In this document: one piece after another, positions 42,564 to 53,942 of the stretch
How positions within the stretch are numbered: position 1 is the stretch's first letter
Layout: the number at the start of each line of letters is the position of its first letter
NCBI RefSeq assembly: GCF_025421775.1
Contig: NZ_JAOEFX010000001.1
Location: 310,001 to 374,000, forward strand
Source: Paenarthrobacter aurescens
GTDB lineage: Bacteria > Actinomycetota > Actinomycetes > Actinomycetales > Micrococcaceae
Direction: 5' to 3'
Length of the DNA: 64,000 bases
The notes under the pieces: generated by a model
The model's database searches: none
What the model saw: only the letters and a program-made list of their open reading frames with translations
What the model was told of the DNA's origin: nothing
Made by a program: the position numbers and the translations under genes

Positions 42564-44120
42564 ATGCCAGAAACTGAAAACGGCAGGAAGAACGCCGGTC
42601 TGCGGAATCCTTTGCGGGATCCGCGGGATCGGCGCCTGAATCGTATTGCCGGGCCGTCGTCGTTGGTGTTCTTTGGAGTCACCGGCGATCTTGCCCGTAA
42701 GAAGCTCATGCCCGCTGTTTATGATCTCGCGAACCGTGGTTTGTTGCCTCCGAGTTTTGCTTTGGTGGGTTTCGGTCGCCGGGAGTGGGACAACGCGGAT
42801 TTCGCGGCTGAGGTTAAGGAAAACGTCAAGGCGCACGCGCGGACGAAGTTTGATGAAGCGGTGTGGGAGCAGCTTGCTTCCGGTATCCGCTTTGTCCGGG
42901 GGGAGTTCGACGACGACGACGCTTTCGAGCGTCTCGGTGATGTCCTTGATGAGCTCGATGAGACCCGCGGTACCCGCGGGAACCACGGGTTTTACTTGTC
43001 GATTCCGCCCAAGGCGTTTGAGCAGGTCTGCCGGCAGTTGTCCAAGCATGGTTTGGCGCAGGCCAAACCTGGGCAGTGGCGTCGTGTGGTGATTGAGAAG
43101 CCGTTCGGGCATGACCTTGAGTCGGCCCGTCAGCTCAACGACATTGTCGAGTCGGTGTTCCCGGCTGATGCGGTGTTCCGGATCGATCATTATTTGGGTA
43201 AGGAGACGGTGCAGAACATCCTGGCGTTGCGTTTCGCGAACCAGTTGTTCGAGCCGTTGTGGAACGCCAATTACGTGGACCATGTGCAGATCACGATGGC
43301 CGAGGATATTGGTACCGGCGGCCGTGCGGGCTATTACGACGGTGTGGGTGCTGCGCGTGACGTGATCCAGAACCACTTGCTGCAGTTGCTGGCGTTGACG
43401 GCGATGGAGGAGCCGATCTCGTTCAATGCCGATGATTTGCGGGCGGAGAAGGAAAAGGTCCTGGCAGCGGTCAAGTTGCCCGAGGACCTCTCCACCCACT
43501 CGGCGCGGGGTCAGTTCACCGGTGGCTGGCAGGGCGGCGAGGAAGTCCTCGGGTACCTGGATGAGGATGGTATCCCGGCCGATTCGAAGACCGAGACGTT
43601 CGCTGCGATCCGGGTGGATATCAACACCCGGCGGTGGAACGGGGTTCCGTTCTACCTGCGTGCCGGTAAGCGCCTGGGCCGGCGCGTGACGGAGATCGCG
43701 GTGGTGTTCAAGCGGGCACCGAACCTGCTTTTCCGTGACCATGGTGAGGATGACTTCGGTCAGAACGCCGTGGTGATCCGTGTCCAGCCCGATGAGGGTG
43801 CCACGATCCGTTTCGGGTCCAAGGTCCCGGGCACGCAGATGGAAGTCCGGGATGTGACCATGGACTTCGGTTATGGGCATTCCTTCACCGAGTCCAGCCC
43901 GGAAGCCTACGAACGTCTCATCCTGGACGTGCTCCTGGGTGAGCCGCCGCTGTTCCCGCGGCATCAGGAAGTGGAGCTGTCCTGGAAGATCCTGGACCCG
44001 TTCGAGGAATACTGGGCCGGGCTGGATGAACAACCGCAACCTTACGCACCGGGCAGTTGGGGGCCGGCTTCGGCCGATGCCCTGCTGGCCCGTGACGGAC
44101 GAACCTGGAGAAGGCCATGA
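42564..44120 (+). CDS. zwf: Glucose-6-phosphate dehydrogenase
   Basis: First, NADP-reducing step of the oxidative pentose phosphate pathway. 518 residues; nucleotide-binding FFGVTGDLARKKLMP near 31-45 and the active-site RIDHYLGKE near 210. Start ATG at 42564. The TGA overlaps the opcA ATG by 4 nt, fitting its need for OpcA. Its third positions look less GC-biased than its neighbours in the first 700 nt (many T-ending codons). Confidence 0.97.
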   Translation: MPETENGRKNAGLRNPLRDPRDRRLNRIAGPSSLVFFGVTGDLARKKLMPAVYDLANRGLLPPSFALVGFGRREWDNADFAAEVKENVKAHARTKFDEAVWEQLASGIRFVRGEFDDDDAFERLGDVLDELDETRGTRGNHGFYLSIPPKAFEQVCRQLSKHGLAQAKPGQWRRVVIEKPFGHDLESARQLNDIVESVFPADAVFRIDHYLGKETVQNILALRFANQLFEPLWNANYVDHVQITMAEDIGTGGRAGYYDGVGAARDVIQNHLLQLLALTAMEEPISFNADDLRAEKEKVLAAVKLPEDLSTHSARGQFTGGWQGGEEVLGYLDEDGIPADSKTETFAAIRVDINTRRWNGVPFYLRAGKRLGRRVTEIAVVFKRAPNLLFRDHGEDDFGQNAVVIRVQPDEGATIRFGSKVPGTQMEVRDVTMDFGYGHSFTESSPEAYERLILDVLLGEPPLFPRHQEVELSWKILDPFEEYWAGLDEQPQPYAPGSWGPASADALLARDGRTWRRP

Positions 44121-45058
44121 TCGTAGATCTTCCCGATACCACTACCTCCAAGATCTCCAAGAAGATCATGTCGCTGCGCGAGCAAGGCGGTGTGATCGCT
44201 TTGGGTCGTGTGCTGACCCTGGTGGTGGTGACCAAGTCCGGGCAGGAAGAGGACGCCATCGAGGCAGCCAATGAAGCCAGCCGGGAACACCCCTGCCGGA
44301 TCATTGTCCTCGCTGACGCCGGTGTTGAAGGCCCGGACCGTCTCGACGCGCAGATCCGCGTGGGCGGGGACGCCGGAGCGTCCGAGGTCATCGTCCTGCG
44401 CGGCCAGGGCCACATGGCCCATGAAAGCGAATCCCTGGTCGCCGCGCTGTTGCTCCCGGACGCACCGATCGTGGCCTGGTGGCCGCACGGCGCCCCGGAA
44501 AGCGCCTGCGAAACCTCCATCGGCCGCATCGCGCATCGACGCATCACGGACTCCGCCAACGAACCAGACCCGCGCCTGGCCTTGGAGAACATCCGCGCCA
44601 CCTACAAAGCCGGCGACACCGACCTCGCCTGGACCCGCCTGACCAACTGGCGCATGCAACTCGCAGCGGTCTTCGACCAAGTGGACGGCGATCCCGTATC
44701 TGCTGTTGCCGTCGAGGGTGCCTCCGACTCCCCCAGTACCCTCCTGCTGGCCGCGTGGTTGAGCCTTGCCCTGCAGGCGCCTGTGACCATCGTGGCAGAC
44801 CCTGCCGGGACCGGCATCCGCCGTGTCCGCCTCACCCGGGCCAGTGGCGATGTCCAGCTCTTCCGCCCCGGGTTGTCCGTGGCCGAGCTGACGCAGCCGG
44901 GACAGCCACCGCAGCGGATCACGCTCCCCCGCCGGAGCCTGAAGGATTGCCTCGCCGAAGAACTCCGACGGCTCGATCCGGACGAAGTCTTCGGAGAAGT
45001 GATTACGATGGGACTGCCACTTACCAGCCAGAGGAGAGTCCAGACCAGTGCACGCTGA
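44117..45058 (+). CDS. opcA: Glucose-6-phosphate dehydrogenase assembly protein OpcA
   Basis: Actinobacterial and cyanobacterial factor required for assembly or activity of Zwf. 313 residues without a known catalytic motif. VLTLVVVTK and DAPIVAWWPHGAPE segments are typical. ATGA overlap with zwf and an 11-nt overlap with pgl place it inside a coupled operon. Confidence 0.95.
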   Translation: MIVDLPDTTTSKISKKIMSLREQGGVIALGRVLTLVVVTKSGQEEDAIEAANEASREHPCRIIVLADAGVEGPDRLDAQIRVGGDAGASEVIVLRGQGHMAHESESLVAALLLPDAPIVAWWPHGAPESACETSIGRIAHRRITDSANEPDPRLALENIRATYKAGDTDLAWTRLTNWRMQLAAVFDQVDGDPVSAVAVEGASDSPSTLLLAAWLSLALQAPVTIVADPAGTGIRRVRLTRASGDVQLFRPGLSVAELTQPGQPPQRITLPRRSLKDCLAEELRRLDPDEVFGEVITMGLPLTSQRRVQTSAR

Positions 45059-45866
45059 GCCAAGAGTAAGCATCCACCCAGATTCCAAGGTGTTGATGGC
45101 GGCCATTGCGGCCCGCCTCATCACCAAGCTTGTGGATGTCCAGGACAAGCACGGCGAAGCGACGGTGGTCCTCACGGGGGGAACCGTTGGTATTGGTACG
45201 TTGAAGGCTGTGGCAGATTCTGCCGCAGCTCCGGCAGTGGACTGGTCCAAGGTCAACTTCTGGTGGGGTGATGAGCGCTTTGTAGCCGCGGACAGCGATG
45301 ACAGGAATGTCCGCCAAGCACATCAGGCATTGTTGGCCCACCTGGCGGTGGATCCTGCCCGGGTCCACGAACCTGGATCGACTGATCAGTTCGCCACCAC
45401 GGAGGAAGCTGCGGCAGCCTACGCTGAAGAACTCAAAAAAGCGGCCGAGGCCGAGCACGCTGCGGACACCTCGGATGACAGGCCCGAGCAGGCTGGAATC
45501 CTCCCCCGCTTCGACATCCTTCTTCTGGGCGTCGGTCCGGATGCCCACGTTGCGTCGCTGTTCCCTGAGCAAGCCGGGATTCGTGAGAAGAAGCGCACCG
45601 TAGTGGGCGTCGAGAACTCTCCCAAGCCGCCGCCGTCGCGCATTTCACTCACGCTGCCGGCCATCAATACCGCCCAGGAAATCTGGATGGTTGTAGCTGG
45701 TGAGGACAAAGCAGGAGCCGTCGGCCTGGCCTTGGCAGGCGCCAACCCGGTTCAGGTTCCGGCAGCGGGACCAATGGGCCGTGCGCGGACCCTGTGGCTT
45801 ATCGACGAGAACGCAGCCTCACGCGTCCCCCAGCAGTTGGTCCGGAAGGACCCCGCGGGCGCGTAA
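45048..45866 (+). CDS. pgl: 6-phosphogluconolactonase
   Basis: Hydrolyses 6-phosphogluconolactone, the product of Zwf. 272 residues, DevB/NagB-like fold with LTGGTVGIG near 41-49, WWGDERFV near 73-80 and LLLGVGPDAHVASLFP near 160. GTG start inside opcA. Its last 48 nt overlap the end of the convergent rbpA gene. Confidence 0.95.
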   Translation: MHAEPRVSIHPDSKVLMAAIAARLITKLVDVQDKHGEATVVLTGGTVGIGTLKAVADSAAAPAVDWSKVNFWWGDERFVAADSDDRNVRQAHQALLAHLAVDPARVHEPGSTDQFATTEEAAAAYAEELKKAAEAEHAADTSDDRPEQAGILPRFDILLLGVGPDAHVASLFPEQAGIREKKRTVVGVENSPKPPPSRISLTLPAINTAQEIWMVVAGEDKAGAVGLALAGANPVQVPAAGPMGRARTLWLIDENAASRVPQQLVRKDPAGA

Positions 45867-46214
45867 TCGCTCCAACGCTCCAGCCAGGACAATTTCGGCG
45901 TCTTGGCTGGAGCGTCTCTCTTTAACGTAATCCAGGTGCGATTTGAAGAGTTCGTCCTCCGGCCTTCGTGAGCCGGGTTGGCCTGGATCCCGTGAAGCCG
46001 GTAATCCGCATTTGGGGCAGTCCCAGTCTTTGGGAATTTGTTCATCCGGAAGCTTAAGGAAAACGAGCCGCGTCTCGTGTCCCTTGGCGCACCAATAGGG
46101 AACCCGAATACGCGGCAGTTGTTCGCCCTCGCCATGGCTGCTTTGATGTCGAGGAGCTGAACCTTGGGCCACACCAACGCGGGTGCCCCGATAACCAGGC
46201 GTGCCATGAACCAT
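45819..46214 (-). CDS. rbpA: RNA polymerase-binding protein RbpA
   Basis: Actinobacterial transcription factor that binds RNA polymerase and the principal sigma factor and stabilises open complexes. 131 residues from the ATG at 46214: the N-terminal GYRGTRVG tail, a zinc-ribbon-like core with CAKGHET and CPKCG, and the C-terminal sigma-interaction helix HLDYVKERRS. The coding end lies opposite the pgl end for 48 nt. The frame open upstream to 46340 is not used. Confidence 0.95.
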   Translation of the reverse strand: MVHGTPGYRGTRVGVAQGSAPRHQSSHGEGEQLPRIRVPYWCAKGHETRLVFLKLPDEQIPKDWDCPKCGLPASRDPGQPGSRRPEDELFKSHLDYVKERRSSQDAEIVLAGALERLRARGVLPDQLLGDA

Positions 46215-46337
46215 TTTCGAACCCCTAGCGACTCGGTGGTCGGCCGTCACGGCCCGTGGGCCTTGAAGCCAACAGGGCCAGTCTAGTGCGAGGGCTCGAC
46301 GACGGCACTGGTCCTGGGGTGCCGGCGTCAAGAAATC

Positions 46338-46375
46338 CAAAAAAAGGGGAGGCTCCCTTTACGGGAGCCTCCCCT
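46338..46375 (-). terminator. Intrinsic terminator after secG
   Basis: A 13-bp perfect stem (46345-46357 with 46363-46375), 5-nt loop, and a run of seven T on the minus strand (A-run at 46338-46345). A textbook terminator for gap-pgk-tpiA-secG. Confidence 0.92.
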
Positions 46376-46384
46376 CCTGGATGA

Positions 46385-46642
46385 CTAGGAATCGCCACCC
46401 GAGGTGAAGCGCATGATCAGGCCAAGGCCGATGATGACAACGCCCCACGTAATTCCAAGAATGATGGTGAAGCGGTTAAGGTTGCGCTCGGCTACACCGG
46501 ACGAACTCAATCCGGAGCTCATTCCGCCACCGAACATGTCGGACAAACCGCCGCCACGTCCTTTGTGCAGGAGGATGAGCAGCGTCAGCAGAAGACTGGT
46601 AATGCCCAGCAGGATCTGCAGAATGACTTGAAGAACGTCCAC
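46385..46642 (-). CDS. secG: Preprotein translocase subunit SecG
   Basis: Small SecYEG subunit. 85 residues: helix 1 (about 5-25), the conserved LLHKGRGGGLSDMFGGG loop, and helix 2 (about 58-78). GTG start at 46642, 36 nt after tpiA. Position after gap-pgk-tpiA is standard in actinobacteria. Confidence 0.95.
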   Translation of the reverse strand: MDVLQVILQILLGITSLLLTLLILLHKGRGGGLSDMFGGGMSSGLSSSGVAERNLNRFTIILGITWGVVIIGLGLIMRFTSGGDS

Positions 46643-46678
46643 GACGGCCTTTCGAAGAAGCGGAAAACGGGAGCCGGA

Positions 46679-47494
46679 CTAGTCGGTGACGAGGTGGCTC
46701 TCGAACCTGACAATGTTAGCAAACTCAACGGGGTCCAAGCTGGCGCCACCCACGAGCAATCCGTCAACGTCGCTTTCAGCCATGATGGCGGCAGCATTGT
46801 TGGCCTTGACGGAGCCTCCGTAAAGGAGGCGTGTCTTCGACGCGACGGTCTCGTCGAAGAGTTCGGCGAGCTCCGCGCGGATGGCTGCGCACATTTCCTG
46901 AGCGTCCTCAGGGCCCGCAACTTCGCCAGTGCCGATGGCCCAGACGGGTTCGTAGGCAACAACGAGTTCAGCGGCCTGCTCGGCCGTGAGTCCTTCGACG
47001 CCGGCACGCAGCTGGGCCAAGGTGTGCTCCACGTGCGTGCCGCCTTGGCGGACTTCGAGGCCTTCTCCGACACAAAGGACAGGAGTCAGGCCGTGACGGA
47101 ATCCGGCCTTCACCTTCGCGTTCAGGACGTCATCGGATTCGTTGTGAATGGTGCGGCGCTCACTGTGGCCAACCAGGACGTAGGCACAGCCCAGTTTGCT
47201 GAGGAACTGGCCGGAGATGTCGCCGGTGTAGGCGCCCGAGTCGAACTGGGAGAGGTCCTGGCCACCGTAGACAACTTCGAGCTCATCGCCCTGTACCAGC
47301 GTCTGAACGCCGCGGAGGTCGGTGAACGGCGGGAACACTGCGACCTCAGTGCGGCTGTAGTCGTGCTTCGCGTCGGACAGCGTCCAGGCGAGCTTCTGCA
47401 GCAAGGTGATGCCCTGGACGTGGTCCATGTTCATCTTCCAGTTACCGGCGATGAAGGGCTTGCGGACGAAGTTGCCGTTGGCAGAGGTAGTCAC
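46679..47494 (-). CDS. tpiA: Triose-phosphate isomerase
   Basis: Interconverts glyceraldehyde 3-phosphate and dihydroxyacetone phosphate. 271 residues; GNWKMN with the catalytic Lys near 19, GHSERR with catalytic His, and [11 protein letters not shown] with catalytic Glu near 173. GTG start at 47494, 75 nt after pgk. Confidence 0.97.
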   Translation of the reverse strand: MTTSANGNFVRKPFIAGNWKMNMDHVQGITLLQKLAWTLSDAKHDYSRTEVAVFPPFTDLRGVQTLVQGDELEVVYGGQDLSQFDSGAYTGDISGQFLSKLGCAYVLVGHSERRTIHNESDDVLNAKVKAGFRHGLTPVLCVGEGLEVRQGGTHVEHTLAQLRAGVEGLTAEQAAELVVAYEPVWAIGTGEVAGPEDAQEMCAAIRAELAELFDETVASKTRLLYGGSVKANNAAAIMAESDVDGLLVGGASLDPVEFANIVRFESHLVTD

Positions 47495-47569
47495 ATGAAC
47501 TCCAAAGAATGCGTTGAAATATGGAACGGCCGGCAGGACGCAGTGGCGTCCTGCCGGCCGGGTTGGTGC

Positions 47570-48796
47570 TTAGCGGTCCAGAACGCTCAGACCGGGAAGT
47601 TCCTTGCCTTCAAGGTATTCCAGGCTGGCGCCGCCACCGGTAGAGATGTGGCCGAACTGCGAGTCCTCGAAGCCGAGCGTCCGCACGGCTGCAGCGGAGT
47701 CGCCACCACCGACCACTGTGAAGGCCACCGTGTCCGTCAAAGCCTGTGCAATGGCTCGCGTGCCACTCGAGAAGGCTTCGAACTCGAACACACCCATGGG
47801 ACCGTTCCAGAACACAGTCTTGGCCCCTTCGATCTGGGCTGCGAACGCCGAGGCGGATTCAGGGCCGATATCAAGGCCGATGCCGGACGCGCCGAAAGCG
47901 CTGTCCTCAATGGCGTCTGCCTTGACGACCTCATGCTCAGCGTCCGCGGCGAAGCGACTGGCCACAACAACGTCCGTGGGGATCACGAAGGATGTTCCGG
48001 CATCAGAGGCGCGCTTGAGGTAGTCCTGGACAACAGGGATCTGGTCTTCTTCGAGGAGGCTTCCAGCCACCTTGTGGCCAGCCGCGGCGAGGAAGGTGAA
48101 AAGCATGCCGCCACCCACGAGTATGGTGTCTGCCTTGCCGAGGAGGTTGTCGATGACTGCGAGTTTGTCCGAAACCTTGGAGCCGCCCAGAACCACAACA
48201 TACGGACGTTGAGTGTCCGTAGTGAGCTTCCGGAGTACCTCCACTTCGGTGCGGACAAGGTCGCCCTGGTACGACGGCAGCCGGGTGGCGACGTCATAGA
48301 CGCTGGCGTGCTTGCGGTGGACTGCACCGAAGGCGTCGTCCACGAATGCGCCGTTGCTCCCCGTGAGGGCCACCAACTCGTCAGCGAAGGCGCCGCGCTG
48401 GGCGTCGTCCTTGCTGGTCTCGCGGGCGTCGAAGCGGACGTTCTCCAGGACGAGTACTTCGCCGTCCTGCAGGGCGGCAGCCAGCCCCTTGGCGGAGTCC
48501 CCCACCGTATCTGCAGCGAGCTCTACCTTGAAGTCGGCGAGTTCCGCGAGGCGGGCTGCAGCCGGCTTCAAGGAGTACTTGTCTTCGGGGGCGCCCTTGG
48601 GACGTCCCAAGTGGGCGGTTACGAGCACACGGGCACCGGCGTCCGAGAGCTTCTTGAGGACCGGAAGGGACGCCTTGATGCGGCCGTCGTCGGTCACTGT
48701 AGAGCCGTCGAGCGGCACATTCAGGTCACTTCTGACCAGAATGTACCGCCCGCGGACACCTTCAGCGATGAGTTCGTTGAGGGTGTGAAATGTCAT
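47570..48796 (-). CDS. pgk: Phosphoglycerate kinase
   Basis: ATP-forming step of glycolysis. 408 residues; RSDLNVPL near 23-30, the hinge region, WNGPMGVFE near 340 and GGGDSAAA nucleotide motif near 365. Starts 9 nt after gap. Confidence 0.97.
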   Translation of the reverse strand: MTFHTLNELIAEGVRGRYILVRSDLNVPLDGSTVTDDGRIKASLPVLKKLSDAGARVLVTAHLGRPKGAPEDKYSLKPAAARLAELADFKVELAADTVGDSAKGLAAALQDGEVLVLENVRFDARETSKDDAQRGAFADELVALTGSNGAFVDDAFGAVHRKHASVYDVATRLPSYQGDLVRTEVEVLRKLTTDTQRPYVVVLGGSKVSDKLAVIDNLLGKADTILVGGGMLFTFLAAAGHKVAGSLLEEDQIPVVQDYLKRASDAGTSFVIPTDVVVASRFAADAEHEVVKADAIEDSAFGASGIGLDIGPESASAFAAQIEGAKTVFWNGPMGVFEFEAFSSGTRAIAQALTDTVAFTVVGGGDSAAAVRTLGFEDSQFGHISTGGGASLEYLEGKELPGLSVLDR

Positions 48797-48805
48797 GTGT
48801 CTACC

Positions 48806-49822
<1,017 letters not shown>

Positions 49823-49912
49823 TCAATCTCCTTGGTGCTCTTGCAAGCACGCCTAGTGAGTCGGATCAAATATTTCCAACTAACAGACCCCGCACGTCTT
49901 TGGGCAGAGGTG

Positions 49913-49918
49913 ATTATC
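49913..49918 (-). promoter_or_regulatory. Candidate -10 element for gap
   Basis: GATAAT on the minus strand about 97 nt upstream of the gap start, in an otherwise GC-rich region. No convincing -35 hexamer at 16-18 nt. Confidence 0.3.
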
Positions 49919-49987
49919 AGATCGGAGGGCGACCAGCCACGTTGCTGAAGGCTAACCGCCTTCCGTGATCCATCTTACGTTTAACTA

Positions 49988-50019
49988 AGCCTGCCCCCGC
50001 AACTGCGGAGGCAGGCTTT
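49988..50019. terminator. Hairpin after sodA
   Basis: AAGCCTGCC (49988-49996) pairs with GGCAGGCTT (50011-50019), and the inner CCGC pairs with GCGG around an AACT loop. It is 69 nt downstream of the sodA stop. The U-tract is weak. Confidence 0.6.
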
Positions 50020-50087
50020 CCAGCATTTGGTCCCATTTCACGCCAAAAGTGACTTTTGTTACATCGGCGTGAACCGGGACTCACCAA

Positions 50088-50711
50088 CTAGAGGACGATG
50101 AGGCCCGTTGCGTTGGCGCGGGCGGCTTCGAAGCGCTTGGCGACGTCTGCCCAGTTGACGATGTTCCAGAATGCCTTGACGTAATCAGCCTTGACGTTGA
50201 CGTAGTCCAAGTAGAAGGCGTGCTCCCACATGTCCAGCATCAGGAGCGGGGTTGTGCCCACTGCGACGTTGCCCTGCTGATCGTAGAGCTGTTCGATGAG
50301 CAGGTTGCCACCGATGGGCTCGTAAGCCAGGAATGCCCAACCTGAGCCCTGCAGGCCAAGGGCGGCGGCGGTGAACTGGGCGCGGAAAGCGTCGAACGAA
50401 CCAAAAGCGTCGTCAATGGCGGCTGCGAGTTCGCCTTCGGGCTTGTCGCCGCCGTCCGGGGAGATGTTGTTCCAGAAGACCGAGTGGTTGATGTGTCCAC
50501 CGGTGTGGAACGCGAGGTCCTTGGAGAGGCGGTTGATGTTGGCGAAATCACCCTTGTCGCGCGCTTCGGCCAGCTGGGAGAGGGCGTTGTTGGCGCCTGC
50601 AACATAAGCGGCATGGTGCTTGCTGTGGTGCAGCTCCATGATCTTTGCCGAAATGTGCGGCTCGAGTGCTGCGTAGTCGTAGCCGAGCTCGGGCAGAACG
50701 TACTCTGTCAC
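50088..50711 (-). CDS. sodA: Superoxide dismutase (Fe/Mn type)
   Basis: Converts superoxide to oxygen and hydrogen peroxide. 207 residues; metal ligands in [10 protein letters not shown] (first His), [12 protein letters not shown] and [11 protein letters not shown] (Asp and His). The GTG at 50711, with GGAGGA 5 nt upstream, is the likely start. The TTG 12 nt earlier would put the ribosome site inside the gene. The gene interrupts the block between whiA and gap. Confidence 0.95.
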   Translation of the reverse strand: MTEYVLPELGYDYAALEPHISAKIMELHHSKHHAAYVAGANNALSQLAEARDKGDFANINRLSKDLAFHTGGHINHSVFWNNISPDGGDKPEGELAAAIDDAFGSFDAFRAQFTAAALGLQGSGWAFLAYEPIGGNLLIEQLYDQQGNVAVGTTPLLMLDMWEHAFYLDYVNVKADYVKAFWNIVNWADVAKRFEAARANATGLIVL

Positions 50712-50885
50712 GAAATCCTCCAATGTAATGGACTGACGTCCGGTTTGGTAACTCTCGTTATTTCATCCGACCGGCGGACCGGCCGGAAATCCTTGGCGAA
50801 GAATCCTGCTCTTGCCTCCACCGGGAACAACCCGCGGTGGCCTCGCAGTATTTCCTCCGCACTTTTTCGATTCTATGGGTGCGGA

Positions 50886-51866
50886 CTACTCGTCCATCAT
50901 TTCTGGAGTCACATTTGCCTCAGTGCCCGGGATGCCCAAATCAAGGGCACGTTTGTCGGCCATGGCAAGGAGCCGGCGGATCCGCCCGGCGATGGCGTCC
51001 TTTGTCATGGGTGGATCTGCGAGGCGGCCGAGTTCGTCCAGGCTCGCCTGCTTATGGGCCACACGGAGCTCCCCCGCGTATTTGAGGTGGTCCGGAACGT
51101 CGTCGCCCAGGATCTCCAATGCACGGTCGACCCTGGCGCCCGCAGCAACTGCCGCCTGCGCTGAGCGTCGCAGGTTGGCGTCGTCAAAATTGGCAAGCCT
51201 GTTCGCGGTGGCGCGGACTTCCTTGCGCATCCGCCGTTCCTCCCACACCATCAGGGCGTCATGGGCGCCCATGCGGGTCAGGAGGGCAGCAATGGTGTCC
51301 CCGTCACGGATGACTACGCGGTCAACGCCACGTACTTCGCGTGCTTTGGCCTGGATGCCGAGACGGCGGGCAGCACCAACAAGCGCCAAAGCGGATTCCG
51401 GGCCCGGGCATGTCACCTCCAGCGAAGAAGAACGTCCCGGCTCGGTGAGGGAACCGTGGGCGAGGAACGCGCCCCGCCACACAGCCTCGGCGTCCGCGGC
51501 CGAGCCGTTGACCACTACGGAGGGCAGGCCCCGTACAGGGCGGCCACGTCCATCCAGCAAGCCTGTCTGTCGGGCCAGGGCTTCGCCGTCGCGCACTACA
51601 CGGACAACGTACCGGCTCCCCCGGCGCAAGCCACCGCCTGAAACCACAATGATCTCGCTCTGGTGGCCGTAAACCTCGGCAATCGCCGCGCGGAGACGCC
51701 GGGCCGTGGAGGCGAGGTCCACCTCAGCCTCGATGACGATCCTGCCCGAAATGATGTGAAGGCCGCCGGCAAAGCGCAGCATTGCCGAAACCTCCGCCTT
51801 GCGGACCGAAGATTTTTTGATGTCCAGCCGGGACAGTTCGTCCTTGACCGACGCAGTAAGTGCCAT
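50886..51866 (-). CDS. whiA: DNA-binding protein WhiA
   Basis: Regulator conserved in Gram-positive bacteria, controlling sporulation division in Streptomyces and growth elsewhere. 326 residues: an N-terminal LAGLIDADG-like domain lacking nuclease activity and a C-terminal helix-turn-helix ([20 protein letters not shown]). It follows yvcK by 9 nt. Confidence 0.96.
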   Translation of the reverse strand: MALTASVKDELSRLDIKKSSVRKAEVSAMLRFAGGLHIISGRIVIEAEVDLASTARRLRAAIAEVYGHQSEIIVVSGGGLRRGSRYVVRVVRDGEALARQTGLLDGRGRPVRGLPSVVVNGSAADAEAVWRGAFLAHGSLTEPGRSSSLEVTCPGPESALALVGAARRLGIQAKAREVRGVDRVVIRDGDTIAALLTRMGAHDALMVWEERRMRKEVRATANRLANFDDANLRRSAQAAVAAGARVDRALEILGDDVPDHLKYAGELRVAHKQASLDELGRLADPPMTKDAIAGRIRRLLAMADKRALDLGIPGTEANVTPEMMDE

Positions 51867-51875
51867 CGCGTATTC

Positions 51876-52892
51876 CTAACTGTTCCCGAAAATATCGTGG
51901 TACGCCGCTGCCAACAGCAGTGGATCATGGACGGGGCGGCGCCTCGACGCCCCTACTCTACCCAACACCACTTCAGCGCCGATCATCCCGGCGGCTTTCT
52001 CGAAGGCCTTGAGATCCTGGATTGCAGCAGGATCCGCAAGGACGACGTCGACACTGAACTCAGGTGCATACCGGCGCAGGACGTCCAAATGGTCGGCTGC
52101 CGTCATGCCCGACGTTTCCTTGGTTTCCACGTCAAGGTTCATGGTCAGGCAGCGCTTGGCCGCGGTATCGCCGAGGGCCTGCCGCAGCTCCGGCAGCAGC
52201 AAATGCGGGAGGACCGAGGTGTACCAGGACCCGGGACCCAGAATGACCCAGTCCGCCAGCTCGATGGCTGTCAGGGCTTCGGTGCAGGCAGGAGCATCCT
52301 CGGGCAGGAGCCTGACATCCTCCAGCTTGCCCGCTACGGCGCACTTTGCTTGACCCCGGACCGTCTGCAGTTCATGTCCGCCACCCGGCAGTTCAAGACG
52401 CGCCTGCCCCTCGATGGTGAGGGGAACACTGGACATGGGCAGTACCTGTCCACGTGCACCCAGCAACGCCCCGGCCCATTTCAGGCCCGCAACGGTATCG
52501 CCGAGCAACTCCCACAGCGTAACGATCAGGAGGTTTCCCATGGCGTGATGGTCCAGGGAGCCGCCCTTGGCGGACCCGGCGTCGAACCTGTGTTGCATGA
52601 CGTCCCGCCAGGTCCTGCCCCAATCGGTGTCGTCGCAGAGGGCGCTGAGCGCCATCCGCAGGTCACCGGGCGGGAGGACGCCGTACTCATCCCGGAGCCG
52701 CCCGGACGAGCCGCCGTCGTCCGCTACCGTGACGATTGCCGTCAATTCCGAGGTGAGCAACCGTAACGCCGACAGGGACGCTGCCAGCCCGTGGCCACCG
52801 CCCAATGCGACCACAGATGGGCTCTTCTTTTGCTGGCTGCCGGGAACGCCCTTGGGCGGGATGAGCGGCAGCGGGCCCGTCAGGACGCCCAC
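51876..52892 (-). CDS. yvcK: YvcK/CofD-family UDP-sugar-binding protein
   Basis: Member of the YvcK group, which in Bacillus binds UDP-GlcNAc and affects morphology and gluconeogenic growth. 338 residues; VALGGGHGLAASLSAL near 28-43 and the TVADDGGSSGRLR loop near 55-67. Its GTG overlaps the rapZ stop by one base (TAGTG). Role in this organism is by family analogy. Confidence 0.95.
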   Translation of the reverse strand: MGVLTGPLPLIPPKGVPGSQQKKSPSVVALGGGHGLAASLSALRLLTSELTAIVTVADDGGSSGRLRDEYGVLPPGDLRMALSALCDDTDWGRTWRDVMQHRFDAGSAKGGSLDHHAMGNLLIVTLWELLGDTVAGLKWAGALLGARGQVLPMSSVPLTIEGQARLELPGGGHELQTVRGQAKCAVAGKLEDVRLLPEDAPACTEALTAIELADWVILGPGSWYTSVLPHLLLPELRQALGDTAAKRCLTMNLDVETKETSGMTAADHLDVLRRYAPEFSVDVVLADPAAIQDLKAFEKAAGMIGAEVVLGRVGASRRRPVHDPLLLAAAYHDIFGNS

Positions 52893-53815
52893 TACTCGCG
52901 TCCCAGGTCGCGGTGGGTGGTGGTGACGGTGACGCGGGGATACTGCGCCAAACGCTTGGAAAGTTCGACGGCGACCGCCACCGAACGGTGCTTTCCACCG
53001 GTACAGCCAACGGCCAGGGTGGCGTAGTGCTTGTTTTCCTGGCGGTAGCCGTCCAGGACGGGCTCCAGGGCCCGGACATAGCGGTCCACGAACTCGTGAA
53101 CGCCATCGGCCCCGAGCACGTAGTCGCTGACGTCTTCATCCAGTCCCGTGTGTGGCCGGAGTTTGGGAACCCAATGTGGGTTGGGAATGAACCGGGCGTC
53201 TGCCACGAAGTTGGCGTCTACGGGCAAGCCGTACTTGAAGCCGAAGCTCATGACGTTAAGACGCAGCGTTACCGGGCCCGTGTCACTGAACAATTCTGTG
53301 ATGGCTGTGGCGAGCCCATGGACGTTGAAGTCGGAGGTATCCAGCACAACGTCGGCGTGTTCACGCAATTCCCTCAGGACCTCGCGTTCGATACCGATGC
53401 CGTCGAGGATCCGGCCACCGCCCTGCAGCGGATGAGGGCGGCGTCCCTGCTCGAAGCGACGGACCAGAACGTCATCATTGGCGTCCAGGAAGAGTACGCG
53501 GAAGGTGATGCCGGTCGCGCTGAGCGCGCCCAGCGCAGTCTGGATGTCAGTGAAGAGGTCCTTGCTGCGGACGTCGACCACCACTGCCAGCTTGGGAATC
53601 GACTTCGGTGCATGCGAAACGATCTCTGCCAGTGTTCCCAGCATTTGCGGCGGAAGGTTGTCCACCACATACCAGCCATGATCCTCCAGGGCATCCGAAG
53701 CCGTGCTGCGCCCCGCCCCCGACATGCCGGTTACTACCAGCAGTTCCGCCTCCGGTGGCTTGACGGGCGTGAGGCCGTCCTGCTCCGTTCCGGACCCTGC
53801 CGTTGCCTCATCCAT
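52892..53815 (-). CDS. rapZ: RNase adapter RapZ / YvcJ nucleotide-binding protein
   Basis: P-loop protein of the RapZ/YvcJ family that binds nucleotides and, in some bacteria, small RNAs. 307 residues; Walker A GMSGAGRST near 30-38, VDVRSKD, and GCTGGKHRSV in the C-terminal domain near 268-277. First gene of the rapZ-yvcK-whiA coupled run. Confidence 0.95.
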   Translation of the reverse strand: MDEATAGSGTEQDGLTPVKPPEAELLVVTGMSGAGRSTASDALEDHGWYVVDNLPPQMLGTLAEIVSHAPKSIPKLAVVVDVRSKDLFTDIQTALGALSATGITFRVLFLDANDDVLVRRFEQGRRPHPLQGGGRILDGIGIEREVLRELREHADVVLDTSDFNVHGLATAITELFSDTGPVTLRLNVMSFGFKYGLPVDANFVADARFIPNPHWVPKLRPHTGLDEDVSDYVLGADGVHEFVDRYVRALEPVLDGYRQENKHYATLAVGCTGGKHRSVAVAVELSKRLAQYPRVTVTTTHRDLGRE

Positions 53816-53942
53816 CAGTAATCCCCGTTTCGTCGGAAGTGCTCATACAGCCTGTGGCACCCGCCAGTCATGGCGAAGAGCACTTGGCATGTTCAGACGC
53901 CGGTGACCGCAAACGCGGCCATCGGCCAAGTTCTTACCCTAG

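Noticed and set aside
50701..50726. Third copy of the ATTTCGTGACGC motif at the sodA start
   Set aside because: Only 10 bases match, the other two words are absent, and the match is explained by the Shine-Dalgarno and start region.
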